Source: an uncultured Oscillospiraceae bacterium (GTDB lineage: Bacteria > Bacillota > Clostridia > Oscillospirales > Oscillospiraceae). Taken from it: DNA of 64,000 nucleotides. Made by a program: the position numbers and the translations under genes. Position 1 is the first letter of the stretch; each line of letters starts with the position of its first letter. Below are positions 51,043 through 60,954 of this stretch, one piece after another. The stretch is from the NCBI GenBank assembly GCA_949878425.1, contig CATLAL010000011.1, positions 1-64,000 of the forward strand, given 5' to 3'. The notes beneath the pieces are model-generated. The model saw only the letters and a list, made by a program, of their open reading frames with translations. It did no database searches and had not been told where the DNA came from.

Positions 51043-51170
51043 TTTTTATTGAATAAAGTTGAAAACTAATAAAGTTTGGGGCCGCCTTTTCAAAGGGCGG
51101 CGGGTCCAGGGCAACGCCCCAGCGGGTTTGGGCGAAGCCCAGCCTTTCCCTATTTCCAACCTGCTTAACG
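51043..51170 (-). repeat. Intergenic hairpin-rich repeat, family 2-like
   Basis: AATAAAGTTGAAAACTAATAAAGTTTGG, CCGCCTTTTCAAAGGGCGG and GGGTTTGGGCGAAGCCCAGC resemble the reversed family 2 unit. It lies between convergent genes and may end transcription of both. Confidence 0.5.
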
Positions 51171-52043
51171 CTATGCTCTGCGGTCCTTCCGGACGAAGGG
51201 CTCATCGACTTGCTCCGAGCAGATGAGGCCGTATTCCCGGGGGCGCCGGTAGGCGTTTCCGTGGACCTCCTCCCGGCGGTAGCGCCGGAGCCGTTCCAGG
51301 TCGAAATCGGCGACCCAGATCCCCTCCGACCCGTCCGCCTCCAGGAGGCAGGTGTCTCTGGAGCCGGAGCTGCCGGGCAGATACGCGACGCCGTCGAAGG
51401 CGCTGGAGTGGCCGTTGCAGTCCGGAACGCCGGCGGGGTAGTTGCAGGTGGCGATTCCCAGCATGTTTTCGTAGGCCCTGGCGCGGAGCTGGGACAGGCG
51501 GTTGATCTCCATGGGGCAGGCGTTGGGCACAAGGATGATCTCGGCCCCCTTCAGCATGAGGATTCTCGCGCTCTCGGGGAACTCCCGGTCAAAGCAGATC
51601 ATGGCCCCCACCTTCACCGTCCCGGACGCCGTATCCAGGTCCGCCGTATAGAAGCCGTCGCCGGGGGTCAGATGCCGCTCCACGTCGAAATCGCAGGTAT
51701 GTACCTTGGCATACCGCAGTGCCTGGCCGCCAAAGCGGTCAAACAAAACCAGCGTGTTCCGCGGGCCCGTCTCCCACGCCTCCAGCAGGGTGATTCCAAT
51801 CGCCATATCCAGCTCCCGCGCCAGCGCCCCAAAGGCTCTCACGAACCTGTGGTCCGCCGGGATCGCCTCCGCCGCCCAGTCGGATACCGGGCGGCCGTAG
51901 ATGCGGTAGCCGTTGCTGAACATCTCTGGGAACAGCGCGAGATCCGCCCCCAGGTCCCTGGCCCTGCGGCAGAAGGTGATCCCCTTGTCCAGCGTGCGCT
52001 CCAGGGTGTCCTCCGCCGCGATCTGCAATAGGGCAATCTTCAT
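51171..52043 (-). CDS. Carbon-nitrogen hydrolase (nitrilase superfamily)
   Basis: 290 aa. Glu in ALFPEMFSNGY, Lys in YAKVHTCDFDVE and Cys in GAMICFDREFPE make the Glu-Lys-Cys triad. SRAYENM-like ARAYENMLGIATCNY is also typical. Family members hydrolyse amides such as N-carbamoyl compounds; the exact one is unknown. Start ATG has AAAGGAGG. Confidence 0.9.
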   Translation of the reverse strand: MKIALLQIAAEDTLERTLDKGITFCRRARDLGADLALFPEMFSNGYRIYGRPVSDWAAEAIPADHRFVRAFGALARELDMAIGITLLEAWETGPRNTLVLFDRFGGQALRYAKVHTCDFDVERHLTPGDGFYTADLDTASGTVKVGAMICFDREFPESARILMLKGAEIILVPNACPMEINRLSQLRARAYENMLGIATCNYPAGVPDCNGHSSAFDGVAYLPGSSGSRDTCLLEADGSEGIWVADFDLERLRRYRREEVHGNAYRRPREYGLICSEQVDEPFVRKDRRA

Positions 52044-52185
52044 GGAAACCCCCTCCTTTATATATCCAGAGTTCTATCAGTATACCACCGGCGCTCCCGG
52101 GATGCAATCCGCTCTGTCAGCCCGCCGGAACAGGGCTTCGCTTCCCTCTGATTTCCGGGCCCAGGCCGGACATAGAGAATAAAGC

Positions 52186-52317
52186 TGAACAGTAATCAAG
52201 TTCCGGGCCGGCCGCTTAGGCAAAGCCCCAGTGGGTTTGGCGTTAGGCGGCCAGAGGCCGCCCCAACAGGCGAAGCCCAGCATGCATTCGTTCTCAACTG
52301 TGTTCACTGTATTTTGC
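52186..52317 (-). repeat. Intergenic palindromic repeat, family 2 (reversed)
   Basis: Ends CGTTCTCAACTGTGTTCACTGTA, the complement of the family 2 start. Inside are GGGCTTCGCC-like palindromes. The gap 52044-52377 holds nothing else that I can identify. Confidence 0.6.
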
Positions 52318-52377
52318 CATAGAGGCCGTAAAGCTGGATCCCCGGAAGAATTTCCGGGGCTCTCCATATTCCGGCGG

Positions 52378-53916
52378 CTACTCCCCCGCCAAATGAATGG
52401 TCCACTCCTCCAGCCGGTAAAAGCTGCACCCCGGGGCGGCCCGCTGCCCCTCCACCACGTCCGGGTGGGTGAGCACGGTATAGCGCTTGAAGCACAGCGG
52501 CGCGATAGGGGCCTGCTCCAGCAGCCGCTGGCACAGCTCCCGGGTGTTGGCCCGCCGGTCCAGGCCGGCGGCAAAGCCCTCCAGCAGGAGGTCCGTGTAT
52601 TCGTCCGCGTATCCCCCGTAGTTGAGCGCCCCGCCGCTGCCGATCAGATCCCGCAGGTCCCAGTTGGCCGTCAGACGCACCTCGCCGAAGTAGAGATCAA
52701 ACTCCCCCGCCTCCAGGGCCAGCAGGTACTCCTCCCAGGGCAGCGCCCGGATGGTCACCCTCCAGCCCCCCGCCGACAGGCTCTCGGCGATGAACCGGGC
52801 GCTGGTCAGCCGGAAGCTGTCCTCCTCGCTGACAAGCAAGACCAGCTCCCGGTCCTCCTCCTCCCATCCGGCCGCCAGCGCCGTCAGGGCGGCGGCAGTC
52901 TCGTCCCGGTCGTAGGGGGCCTCCAGATCCGCTGGGTAGAGGGTCCACAGGGGCGACATGGGGAACTGGGCCGCCTGGGCCAGCCCCGCCAGCTGGACCT
53001 CCGCCATGGTCTCCCGGGGGATTCCCCGGCTGAAGGCGGACCGGGCGGCGGCGTCCGCAAAGAGGCCCCGCCGGGTGTTGAAGCCCAAAAATTGGAGGAC
53101 CGCGGTGGGCTGATAGGTGGTGACATACTGGCCCGTGACGGCGGTGAGGTCGTCGGTGGGGTCCACCGTCAGCAGCTCCACCCGCCGGGAGGAGAAGAGG
53201 TACATGGCCGTATCCCGGTTCTTGGCGTGGACCAGAGGGATCCGCTCCACCGGCAGACGCTTCCCCTGCCACCACTCGCCGTTTGCCAAGAGGCAGGGCT
53301 CCTCGCCGCCGGTGACCAACAGATAGGGCCCGGTCCCCGTAGGAACGGGCCGGTCCTCTGTGCCGCTTTTCACTATGGGGATGTCCAAAAGGGCCGTGAA
53401 GCCCCGGTCCGCCCGGGCCAGGGTGATCACCACCTGGCCGGACCGGCTGGCGGACACGGAGGCCATGTTTCGCAGCCGGTAGCCATAGCGCTCCGAGGCG
53501 GCGGCCCGCTGGAGGGTGGCCACCACGTCCCGGGCATGCAGAGCCGCTCCGTCCTGGAAGGCGGCGTCCTGCCGGAGGGTCAGGGTACACACCCGGCCGC
53601 TCTCGTCCCACTCATAGCTCTCGCAGAGGCAGGGCTCCGGCTCAAAGCCGCCGTCCAGCCGGAAGAGGGGCTCAAAGAGCAGGGAGGCCACCTCCTGCTG
53701 CACCCCCTCGGCGCAGGTGATGGGGTCCAAGGTCAGATCCTTATAGTAGGCCAGGGAGAACGCCTCCGGATAGTCCGGCTCCGCCGGCTCCTCCGGCTCG
53801 GGAGGCTGCTCCTGCTCATAGGGCTCCCACGCCTCGTCCGGCTCCGGCTCCGACTGGGCGGCGCAGCCCGCCAGGGCCAGCGTCAGCAGGAGCAGCGCGG
53901 ACACCAGCCGCCTCAC
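52378..53916 (-). CDS. Family 5 solute-binding lipoprotein (peptide-type)
   Basis: 512 aa from a GTG at 53916 (TGGAGGG upstream). Signal peptide MRRLVSALLLLTLALAGC with lipobox LAGC, then an acidic Pro/Glu linker (about 19-48) and an SBP family 5 body (ASLLFEPLFRLDGGFEPEPCLCESYEWDESGRVCT-type start). No permease or ATPase genes adjoin it; it follows pgeF with a 4-base overlap. It may feed a remote transporter or sense a ligand. Confidence 0.85.
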   Translation of the reverse strand: MRRLVSALLLLTLALAGCAAQSEPEPDEAWEPYEQEQPPEPEEPAEPDYPEAFSLAYYKDLTLDPITCAEGVQQEVASLLFEPLFRLDGGFEPEPCLCESYEWDESGRVCTLTLRQDAAFQDGAALHARDVVATLQRAAASERYGYRLRNMASVSASRSGQVVITLARADRGFTALLDIPIVKSGTEDRPVPTGTGPYLLVTGGEEPCLLANGEWWQGKRLPVERIPLVHAKNRDTAMYLFSSRRVELLTVDPTDDLTAVTGQYVTTYQPTAVLQFLGFNTRRGLFADAAARSAFSRGIPRETMAEVQLAGLAQAAQFPMSPLWTLYPADLEAPYDRDETAAALTALAAGWEEEDRELVLLVSEEDSFRLTSARFIAESLSAGGWRVTIRALPWEEYLLALEAGEFDLYFGEVRLTANWDLRDLIGSGGALNYGGYADEYTDLLLEGFAAGLDRRANTRELCQRLLEQAPIAPLCFKRYTVLTHPDVVEGQRAAPGCSFYRLEEWTIHLAGE

Positions 53917-54734
53917 AGTTGTCCCTCCAGTCCGATGAGGGCCCCCTGAACGCCCCGCCGGTCCCCGGTTTTCCGGTGGCTCCAGTAGAGCTCCGGCCGG
54001 CAGGAGGTACACAGGGGGCAGATATCTATGCGCTCCGCCGCCACGCCGGCCTCCCGCAGCCGCCAGGCGTTGATTCCCTTCAAATCCACGGTCCACTTCT
54101 CCCCCCTGGGTGCGATATAGCCGTCCGCCCCCGGGCCGAAGGCGGCCCGCATGGCCTCCGGCACGTCGCCGTGGGTCTCAAAGCAGCAGGGCCCGATCCC
54201 CGCGCCCACAGCCGCCCGGATGTCCCGGGGCCGCGCCCCGAAGAGCCGCCCCATCTCCCCCACCGTCCTGGCGGGCAGGTCCAGGGCCGTGCCCCGCCAG
54301 CCGGCGTGGACTGCGCCTATGGATCCGGTCTCCGGGTCCCACAGCAGCAATATGATGCAGTCCGCGGAGAATACCATCAGGCTCAGTCCCGGCTCATCCG
54401 TCACCAGGGCGTCGGCGGTGTAGTCCGCCGGGCGCGAGAGCCCCTTTCCGGCGTCGGCGGCGGTGACATGGCGGACCGTGGCCTCGTGGACCTGCCTGGA
54501 GAGCACCAGGCCCGCCGGGTCCGCCCCCAGGGCGGCGCAGAACCGGCGGTAGTTCTCCCGAACCAGGGCCGGGTCGTCCGGCTCCGGGCCCCCGCCTCGG
54601 AAATTGAGGGAGGCCCGCTCCCCCGCGCTGACCCCGCCCAGGCGGGTGGAGAAGCCGTGGAGCAGACCGGGACCCTCCAGAAGAGAGGATGTGTGGTAGA
54701 ATACGCCGGCGCGGTCGTGAGAAAGAAAGGGCAT
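53913..54734 (-). CDS. pgeF: Peptidoglycan editing factor / multicopper-like polyphenol oxidase (YlmD/YfiH)
   Basis: 273 aa from the ATG at 54734 (ATAGGAGAT upstream). FSTRLGGVSAGE, SRQVHEATV, FSADCIILLL, AVHAGWRGT and GAGIGPCCFE contain the conserved His-Cys-His zinc site of the DUF152 family. PgeF removes wrongly incorporated residues from wall precursors; older reports describe laccase activity. Confidence 0.93.
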   Translation of the reverse strand: MPFLSHDRAGVFYHTSSLLEGPGLLHGFSTRLGGVSAGERASLNFRGGGPEPDDPALVRENYRRFCAALGADPAGLVLSRQVHEATVRHVTAADAGKGLSRPADYTADALVTDEPGLSLMVFSADCIILLLWDPETGSIGAVHAGWRGTALDLPARTVGEMGRLFGARPRDIRAAVGAGIGPCCFETHGDVPEAMRAAFGPGADGYIAPRGEKWTVDLKGINAWRLREAGVAAERIDICPLCTSCRPELYWSHRKTGDRRGVQGALIGLEGQL

Positions 54735-54744
54735 AAAATATCTC

Positions 54745-54895
54745 CTATAGAAATTGGGCTTCGCCCAAACCCACCAGGGCTTCGCCCTGGACCTACCGCC
54801 CGGGCAGCGCTTGCGCTGCCGGGCCTGTCGTTGGGCGAAGCCCAATGACGGCCCCAGAGGGCGTCCCCAAACTTTTTAAGCGAAACTACGTTTCG
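54745..54895. repeat. Cluster of short palindromes upstream of pgeF
   Basis: TTGGGCTTCGCCCAA, CCAGGGCTTCGCCCTGG, CCCGGGCAGCGC / GCGCTGCCGGG and GCGAAACTACGTTTCGC follow one another, the outermost TTGGGC...GCCCAA closing a larger stem. Same building blocks as family 2 repeats; no gene. Confidence 0.6.
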
Positions 54896-54929
54896 CTTGT
54901 GGCAAAGATGTCCGCCCGGCGGGGCCGGA

Positions 54930-55460
54930 TCAGCTCTGTCCGCGCTCCGCCAGGTAGTCCTCCTCCAGCAGGCCGTACCAGTAGAGGTCCCTCCACTGGC
55001 CCGACCGGCTCCGGCAGTGCCGGCGGAACACCCCCTCCCGGCGCAGGCCCAGCTTCTCCAGGAGGGGCAGGCACCGCTCCTCGTCCATCGTCTCCGCCGC
55101 CACCTTGTGGGCCCCCCGGACCCGGAAGAGGTGGTCCATCAGGGCGGAGCCCGCCTCAAAGGCGTACCCCCGCCGCCAGCAGGCCCGGTTGAAGATCCAG
55201 CCCAGCTCGTAGATGCCCGGGCTGTCCACCTCATTGCACAGCAGCCAGCCGATCACCTTTCCGGTGTCCCGCAGGACGGCGGCGCAGGCCCCCGGCGGCT
55301 CCCGCTCCAGGCAGAAGGTGCGCAGCAGCGCCTCCGCCTCCTCCCGGGTATAGCTCGCCATGTGCTCCATAGCCGCCGGGTCCCCCAGAATCTCCCACAG
55401 GTCCGGGAAGTCCGCCGCGGTAAAGGGGCGGATGAGGAGCCGCTTTGTTTCAAGGCGCAT
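54930..55460 (-). CDS. GNAT family acetyltransferase (RimJ/RimL type)
   Basis: 176 aa. METKRLLIRPFT-like start, ELGWIFNRACWRRGYAFEAG (acetyl-CoA loop) and EKLGLRREGVFRRHCRSRSGQWRDLYWYGLLEEDY are typical of RimJ/RimL acetyltransferases. Acceptor unknown. The start overlaps the preceding small ORF by 11 bases. Confidence 0.92.
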   Translation of the reverse strand: MRLETKRLLIRPFTAADFPDLWEILGDPAAMEHMASYTREEAEALLRTFCLEREPPGACAAVLRDTGKVIGWLLCNEVDSPGIYELGWIFNRACWRRGYAFEAGSALMDHLFRVRGAHKVAAETMDEERCLPLLEKLGLRREGVFRRHCRSRSGQWRDLYWYGLLEEDYLAERGQS

Positions 55461-55611
55461 ACTTCGCCTCCAGCTCCGCCGCGGCCCGCTCCAGGACGGG
55501 GGCCGGCCCCTCCTCCCCCTCCTCCCAGCCGAAGCCGACGGCCTTGAGGGCGGCCTCTGTGCCCCGGAGGGTCAGAGGCCCCAGGGGGCTTTCGATCACC
55601 AGGCGGTACAT
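55450..55611 (-). CDS. Small ORF resembling the N-terminus of Ogt methyltransferase (53 aa)
   Basis: Starts ATG at 55611, three bases after the aldose epimerase stop, and ends inside the next gene start. MYRLVIESPLGPLTLRGTE...AVGF resembles the N-terminal strand of O6-alkylguanine-DNA alkyltransferases (Ogt), and the end AAAELEAKYAP fits the linker. The catalytic PCHR domain is missing. Either a truncated remnant or a genuine small protein; tight packing between neighbours suggests it is still translated. Confidence 0.5.
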   Translation of the reverse strand: MYRLVIESPLGPLTLRGTEAALKAVGFGWEEGEEGPAPVLERAAAELEAKYAP

Positions 55612-55614
55612 GCC

Positions 55615-56490
55615 TTAAAACGCCTCAATGGTCCAGCGGTTGGTATAGGTCTCCCCGGGGGAAAGGGTGACAAGGTCGCTCTGCTGGGAGAAGTCCTCCA
55701 CCACGTCCTGCCGGGAGGGCAGGCTCACCCAGGGCTCCAGACACACAAAGGGGGCGTCGGTCTTTGGCGTGTGCCACACGCCCAGATAGCGCATCCGGGG
55801 GATGGAGAGCCTCACGCCCCTGGTCCCCGGGCCGGCGGAGAGAGTGACGGTCCGGTCCATGTGCTTGAGGATCACCGCGTCCCGGTCAAAGAGGTCGTGG
55901 CGCAGGGCCATCACGGTCCCCCCCTCCAGGGGGTAGGGCGTCTCCTGGCCGCTGATCATGTAGTTGTCCGACATCTCCACCCGCCAGGGCTTGCAGCTCT
56001 TGCCGAAGGTGAGGCGGTAGTCCGTAAAGGACTTCCCCTCCTCCAGGGGAACCCGAAAGCCGGGGTGGGCCCCCAGGCCGAAGTACAGGTCCTCAACGTC
56101 CCGGTTCTCCACGGAGAAGGTAATCGCCAGCGCGCTCCCCTCCAGGGCGTAGTCCACGCAGAAGGCGAAGGACCAGGGGTAGACCGCCTTGGTCTCCCGG
56201 CTGTCCGTCAGGCGCAGGAGCAGCCGGTCCGCCCCCCTCTCCGCCGGGGTAAACTGGGCCCGGCGGGCAAAGCCGTGGCGGTTGAGCTCGTAGCGCTGGC
56301 CGTCAATGGTGTAGGTGTCGTTGGTCAGCCGGCCCACGTAGGGGAAGAGGTTGGGGGCCCGGCCGCCCCAGTAGGCGGCGTCCCCGTTCCAGAGGTACTC
56401 CGTGCCATCGGCGGCGGCAATGGACATCATCTGGGCTCCCACGTCGTCGATGGCGACGCGCAGCCGGTCGTTGGCAATGGTGTGCAGCAT
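55615..56490 (-). CDS. Aldose 1-epimerase family protein
   Basis: 291 aa. LRVAIDDVGAQMMSIAAADGTEYLWNGD at the start, FPYVGRL, FGLGAHPGFRVPL and CLEPWVSLPSRQDV place it in the LacX/galactose mutarotase-like group. It interconverts alpha and beta anomers. It heads a minus-strand operon through the small ORF and the GNAT gene. Confidence 0.92.
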   Translation of the reverse strand: MLHTIANDRLRVAIDDVGAQMMSIAAADGTEYLWNGDAAYWGGRAPNLFPYVGRLTNDTYTIDGQRYELNRHGFARRAQFTPAERGADRLLLRLTDSRETKAVYPWSFAFCVDYALEGSALAITFSVENRDVEDLYFGLGAHPGFRVPLEEGKSFTDYRLTFGKSCKPWRVEMSDNYMISGQETPYPLEGGTVMALRHDLFDRDAVILKHMDRTVTLSAGPGTRGVRLSIPRMRYLGVWHTPKTDAPFVCLEPWVSLPSRQDVVEDFSQQSDLVTLSPGETYTNRWTIEAF

Positions 56491-56623
56491 AGTTGGCCCT
56501 CCCTTTCACATCTTCACATCGCTTGTCTTTCCTGCAAGCTGCACCGTTTGTCCTTCAGCGGGCAGGCCGCCGGAGCCAAGGCCCGCGGTGGTCCGGAAAC
56601 AGCGCCGTCTGCGGGCGTCCTAC

Positions 56624-56755
56624 AGCAATCTTCAAAATAGATTCCATTCGCTTGTAGGGGCGAGCATTGCTCGAGCGCACAATGGAGCTTCCTTTCAAAG
56701 CGGGCGAGCAATGCTCGCCCCTACACGATATTACGAATTCTGATGATTGCTATAT
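56624..56755 (+). repeat. Direct repeat unit 1, family 3
   Basis: A perfect 21-bp inverted repeat TGTAGGGGCGAGCATTGCTCG / CGAGCAATGCTCGCCCCTACA (56653-56673, 56705-56725) with flanks AAAATAGAT and ATTCTGATGATTGCTAT shared with the copy at 59919-60059. The remainder of 56491-57121 holds only the promoter below. Confidence 0.8.
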
Positions 56756-56982
56756 TGGTAAATCCTGTATAGCATGATACTAAAAATCAGCCGGGATTGC
56801 AAGGGAATTTCCAAAAAAAGCCGGCGGGCCGTCCCCTGCCCGGGCCGCTGAGCCGCGGCAATCGCCGCCGCTGTACCCGCCCCGGACGCCCCTCCAGAGG
56901 CGGCAGGTTGTTTTGCCCAAAAAGCGCCTCTTCCCACCGGTTTCTTTGTGAAGAAAGCGGCCTGTTCCTGCCGGAAAAGGAG

Positions 56983-57011
56983 TTGACAACGCCGGACGAG
57001 TATGTTATTAT
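56983..57011 (+). promoter_or_regulatory. Promoter of the lactate/malate dehydrogenase gene
   Basis: TTGACA (56983-56988), 17 bases, TATTAT (57006-57011). Confidence 0.8.
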
Positions 57012-57019
57012 TTTAACAA
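57002..57019 (+). promoter_or_regulatory. Probable Rex operator overlapping the -10
   Basis: ATGTTATTATTTTAACAA matches the Rex consensus TTGTTAANNNNTTAACAA at 12 of 14 fixed positions and covers the -10 hexamer. Rex represses fermentation genes when NADH is low. Confidence 0.65.
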
Positions 57020-57121
57020 TATAGGCGGACGGCGTGTCACACGCCGCCGGAGTACGAGGGAATTTCCACGTCAGTACGAGTATAACAATTATAACATAAA
57101 AATAAAAGGAGATCTCGGCTT

Positions 57122-58069
57122 ATGGGCAACAAGGTCACCATCATCGGCGCCGGCAGCGTCGGCGCCACCATTGCCAACGACATGGTTGTGATGAATATCG
57201 CCACAGACATCCTGCTGATTGACATTGATGAGCAGAAGGCCTTCGGCGAGGCCATGGACATCTATCAGGGCACCTCCTTCGGAGCGCCCGCCATCGTGCG
57301 CTCCGGCGGCTATGAGGACGCCGCCGGCTCCTCCATTGTCATCATCACCTCCGGCCTGCCCCGGAAGCCGGGCCAGACCCGGCTGGAGCTGGCCCAGACC
57401 AACGTGGACATTCTCAAGGATATTACCTCCAACATCGTCCGCTACGCCCCGGACGCCATCTACATCATCGTCTCCAACCCCGTGGATGTCATGACATACG
57501 TGTTCCACAAGATCTCCGGCGTGCCCGCCAGCCGCATCATCGGCTCCGGCACCGTGCTGGACACCGCCCGGCTCCAGGCGGAGCTGGCCAAGGAGCTCCA
57601 CATCAGCCCCAAAAACGTCCACGCCCACGTCTACGGCGAGCACGGCGACTCCTCCTTCGTCCCCTGGTCCCTGGCCCACATCGCCAACAACCACATCGCC
57701 TGCTACAAGGGCCACGCCCCCCACGGGGAGGAGATCGCCTTCTCCGGGGAGTACGAGGCCTTCGCGGAGAAGGTGCGCACCTCCGGCGCGGTGGTCATCA
57801 AGGCCAAGGGCGTCACCAACTACGCCATCGCCATGGCCGTCTGCCACATCGTCCGCTGCATCTTCAACGGCGCCGGCACCGCCCTGACCATCTCCACCAT
57901 GATGAACGGCGAGTACGGCATCGAGGACGTGTGCCTGAGCGTGCTGAACCTGGTGGACAGCAAGGGCGTCCGGGGCAAGATTCAGAACGACCTCACCCCC
58001 GAGGAGCTGGAAAAGCTCAAGTATAGCGCCAGTAAGCTCAAGGAGACCATCGCGGCGATTACATACTGA
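57122..58069 (+). CDS. L-lactate/malate dehydrogenase family protein
   Basis: 315 aa. GAGSVGAT (9-16) and Asp34 bind NAD; the active-site loop reads GLPRKPGQTR (78-87), and GEHGD carries the catalytic His. Overall it is the LDH/MDH type 3 scaffold, and GEHGDSSFVPWS looks lactate-type. But position 81, equivalent to LDH Gln102, is Arg, the malate-type specificity residue, and GLPRKPG is the malate dehydrogenase wording. With fumarase next door, oxaloacetate to malate reduction is favoured. Similar proteins are often annotated L-lactate dehydrogenase. Probable Rex control. Confidence 0.88.
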   Translation: MGNKVTIIGAGSVGATIANDMVVMNIATDILLIDIDEQKAFGEAMDIYQGTSFGAPAIVRSGGYEDAAGSSIVIITSGLPRKPGQTRLELAQTNVDILKDITSNIVRYAPDAIYIIVSNPVDVMTYVFHKISGVPASRIIGSGTVLDTARLQAELAKELHISPKNVHAHVYGEHGDSSFVPWSLAHIANNHIACYKGHAPHGEEIAFSGEYEAFAEKVRTSGAVVIKAKGVTNYAIAMAVCHIVRCIFNGAGTALTISTMMNGEYGIEDVCLSVLNLVDSKGVRGKIQNDLTPEELEKLKYSASKLKETIAAITY

Positions 58070-58093
58070 GGGCTAGGCACATTGGGGGCATAC

Positions 58094-58125
58094 ACTCTTT
58101 TTCTTTGTGAACAAAGAAAAAGAGT
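58094..58125 (+). terminator. Stem-loop after the dehydrogenase gene
   Basis: ACTCTTTTTCTTTGT pairs with ACAAAGAAAAAGAGT: perfect 15-bp stem. Probable terminator. Confidence 0.65.
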
Positions 58126-58138
58126 CGCTTCGCGAGCC

Positions 58139-58303
58139 TAGGGCTTGTTTGATAAATAGCAGAATGACCAGCAGCGAGAGATTTTTTTGCCGGACAAGGC
58201 AAAAAATCGCAGGAATACTTTGTGTATTTCAAGATTTTTTAACGCGGTCCGGCGGAAAAGGGTCCGCTGCTTGGGCGTTTTGATATTTTTCAAACATGCC
58301 CTA
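58139..58303 (+). repeat. MITE-like repeat, copy C (165 bp)
   Basis: Ends TAGGGCTTGTTTGA and TCAAACATGCCCTA are near-perfect inverted repeats. The core GGCAAAAAATCGCAGGAATAC...TTCAAGATTTTTTAACGCGG matches copies A, B and E. Confidence 0.8.
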
Positions 58304-58425
58304 AGCCGCTAAAGCGGCCCACGGAATCAAAAAGAAAAACTTTTTGCGTGAAACCGCCAGGTCGCCAAAGGCGGCCCAAGGTCTAAGCCGCCCAACGGGC
58401 GGCGAATGACTACGTTTCGCTTATG

Positions 58426-58453
58426 GTTATTACTTCCGAACGGAAGTAATAAC
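58426..58453. repeat. Perfect 13-bp palindrome upstream of fumC
   Basis: GTTATTACTTCCG, AA, CGGAAGTAATAAC. Part of a hairpin-rich spacer (58304-58520) with GCCGCCCAACGGGCGGC and others; no gene there. Operator or terminator. Confidence 0.5.
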
Positions 58454-58531
58454 GGCCATGTTTTGCGGCTACCCCGCAAGGGGCGTGCAAAACGGCATCC
58501 AATTGACGACTGCTGAAGAAGGGATTTAACG

Positions 58532-59908
<1,377 letters not shown>

Positions 59909-59918
59909 CGGTCATAAA

Positions 59919-60059
59919 ATTTGCAGCAAGTTTTAAAATAGATGTCATCTGTTTGTAGGGGCGGGCACCGCTCGCCCGCGGGATACCGCAAAGCTTCCGT
60001 TAGAGGCGGGCGAGCGGTGCTCGCCCCTACACGACGCTGCATATTCTGATGATTGCTAT
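59919..60059 (+). repeat. Direct repeat unit 2, family 3
   Basis: Inverted repeat TGTAGGGGCGGGCACCGCTCG / CGAGCGGTGCTCGCCCCTACA (one wobble) with the same flanks as the copy at 56624-56755 and in the same orientation. Confidence 0.8.
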
Positions 60060-60162
60060 CGTCAAGACGGATACGTTTGAACCCAGCGGCGAACCATCGC
60101 CGCTGGAGGCCGCCTAGGCGAAGCCCAACATTCAATCGTCCGAAACTCGAAGGAGAAAGCAT

Positions 60163-60954
60163 ATGACATATTCCTACTTCCCGGGCTGCACGCTGAAAAC
60201 CAAGGGGAAGGATCTGGACCTCTGGGGCAGGGCCTCCATGGAGGCCCTGGGCATCCAGCTCCAGGAGCTGCCCCAGTGGCAGTGCTGCGGCGCGGTGTAT
60301 CCCCAGGCAAGAGACGAGATCGCCACGAAGCTCTCTGCGGTCCGTGCTCTGGCCTCCGCCAGGGACCAGGGCCGGGAGCTAGTGACGCTCTGCTCCGCCT
60401 GCCACCACGTCATCAAGCGGGTCAACGGCGACATGCGGTCCGACGAGACCATCCGCTCCCGGGCCAACGCCTATTTGCAGCTGGAGACGCCCTACGGGGG
60501 AGAGACGCGGGTCCTCCACTACCTGGAGGTGCTCCGGGACGCCGTGGGCTTCGAGGAGCTGAAAAAGCGGGTGGTGAACCCCCTGACGGGCCGGAGGATC
60601 GGCGCCTACTACGGCTGCCTGCTTCTGCGGCCCAGCGGGGAGATGGGCTTCGACGACCCGGAGAATCCCGCCATTCTGGAGGACTTCATCCGGGCCATCG
60701 GGGCGGAGCCGGTGGTCTACGCCATGCGCAACGAGTGCTGCGGCGGCTACACCACCCTTGAGAATAAAGACTACGCCGCCCGGCAGGCCGGGAAGGTGCT
60801 GGCCAACGCTTTAAACTGCGGGGCGGAGGAGCTCATCACCGCCTGCCCCCTGTGCCTCTACAATCTGCAAACCAACGGCGGCGGCGCGCTGCCGGTGCGG
60901 TACTTTACGGAGCTCCTGGCCCAGGCTCTGGGCGTGAAGGAGGGGACGGCATGA
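60163..60954 (+). CDS. hdrB: Heterodisulfide reductase subunit B
   Basis: 263 aa. Two CCG domains: YFPGCTLK...WQCCGAVYP...CSACHHV and YYGCLLLRP...ECCGGYTT...CPLCLYN, the cysteine sets that bind the paired 4Fe-4S active-site clusters in methanogen HdrB. In a bacterium without CoM/CoB the real acceptor is unknown. The start ATG has AAGGAG. Overlaps hdrC by 4 bases. Confidence 0.93.
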   Translation: MTYSYFPGCTLKTKGKDLDLWGRASMEALGIQLQELPQWQCCGAVYPQARDEIATKLSAVRALASARDQGRELVTLCSACHHVIKRVNGDMRSDETIRSRANAYLQLETPYGGETRVLHYLEVLRDAVGFEELKKRVVNPLTGRRIGAYYGCLLLRPSGEMGFDDPENPAILEDFIRAIGAEPVVYAMRNECCGGYTTLENKDYAARQAGKVLANALNCGAEELITACPLCLYNLQTNGGGALPVRYFTELLAQALGVKEGTA

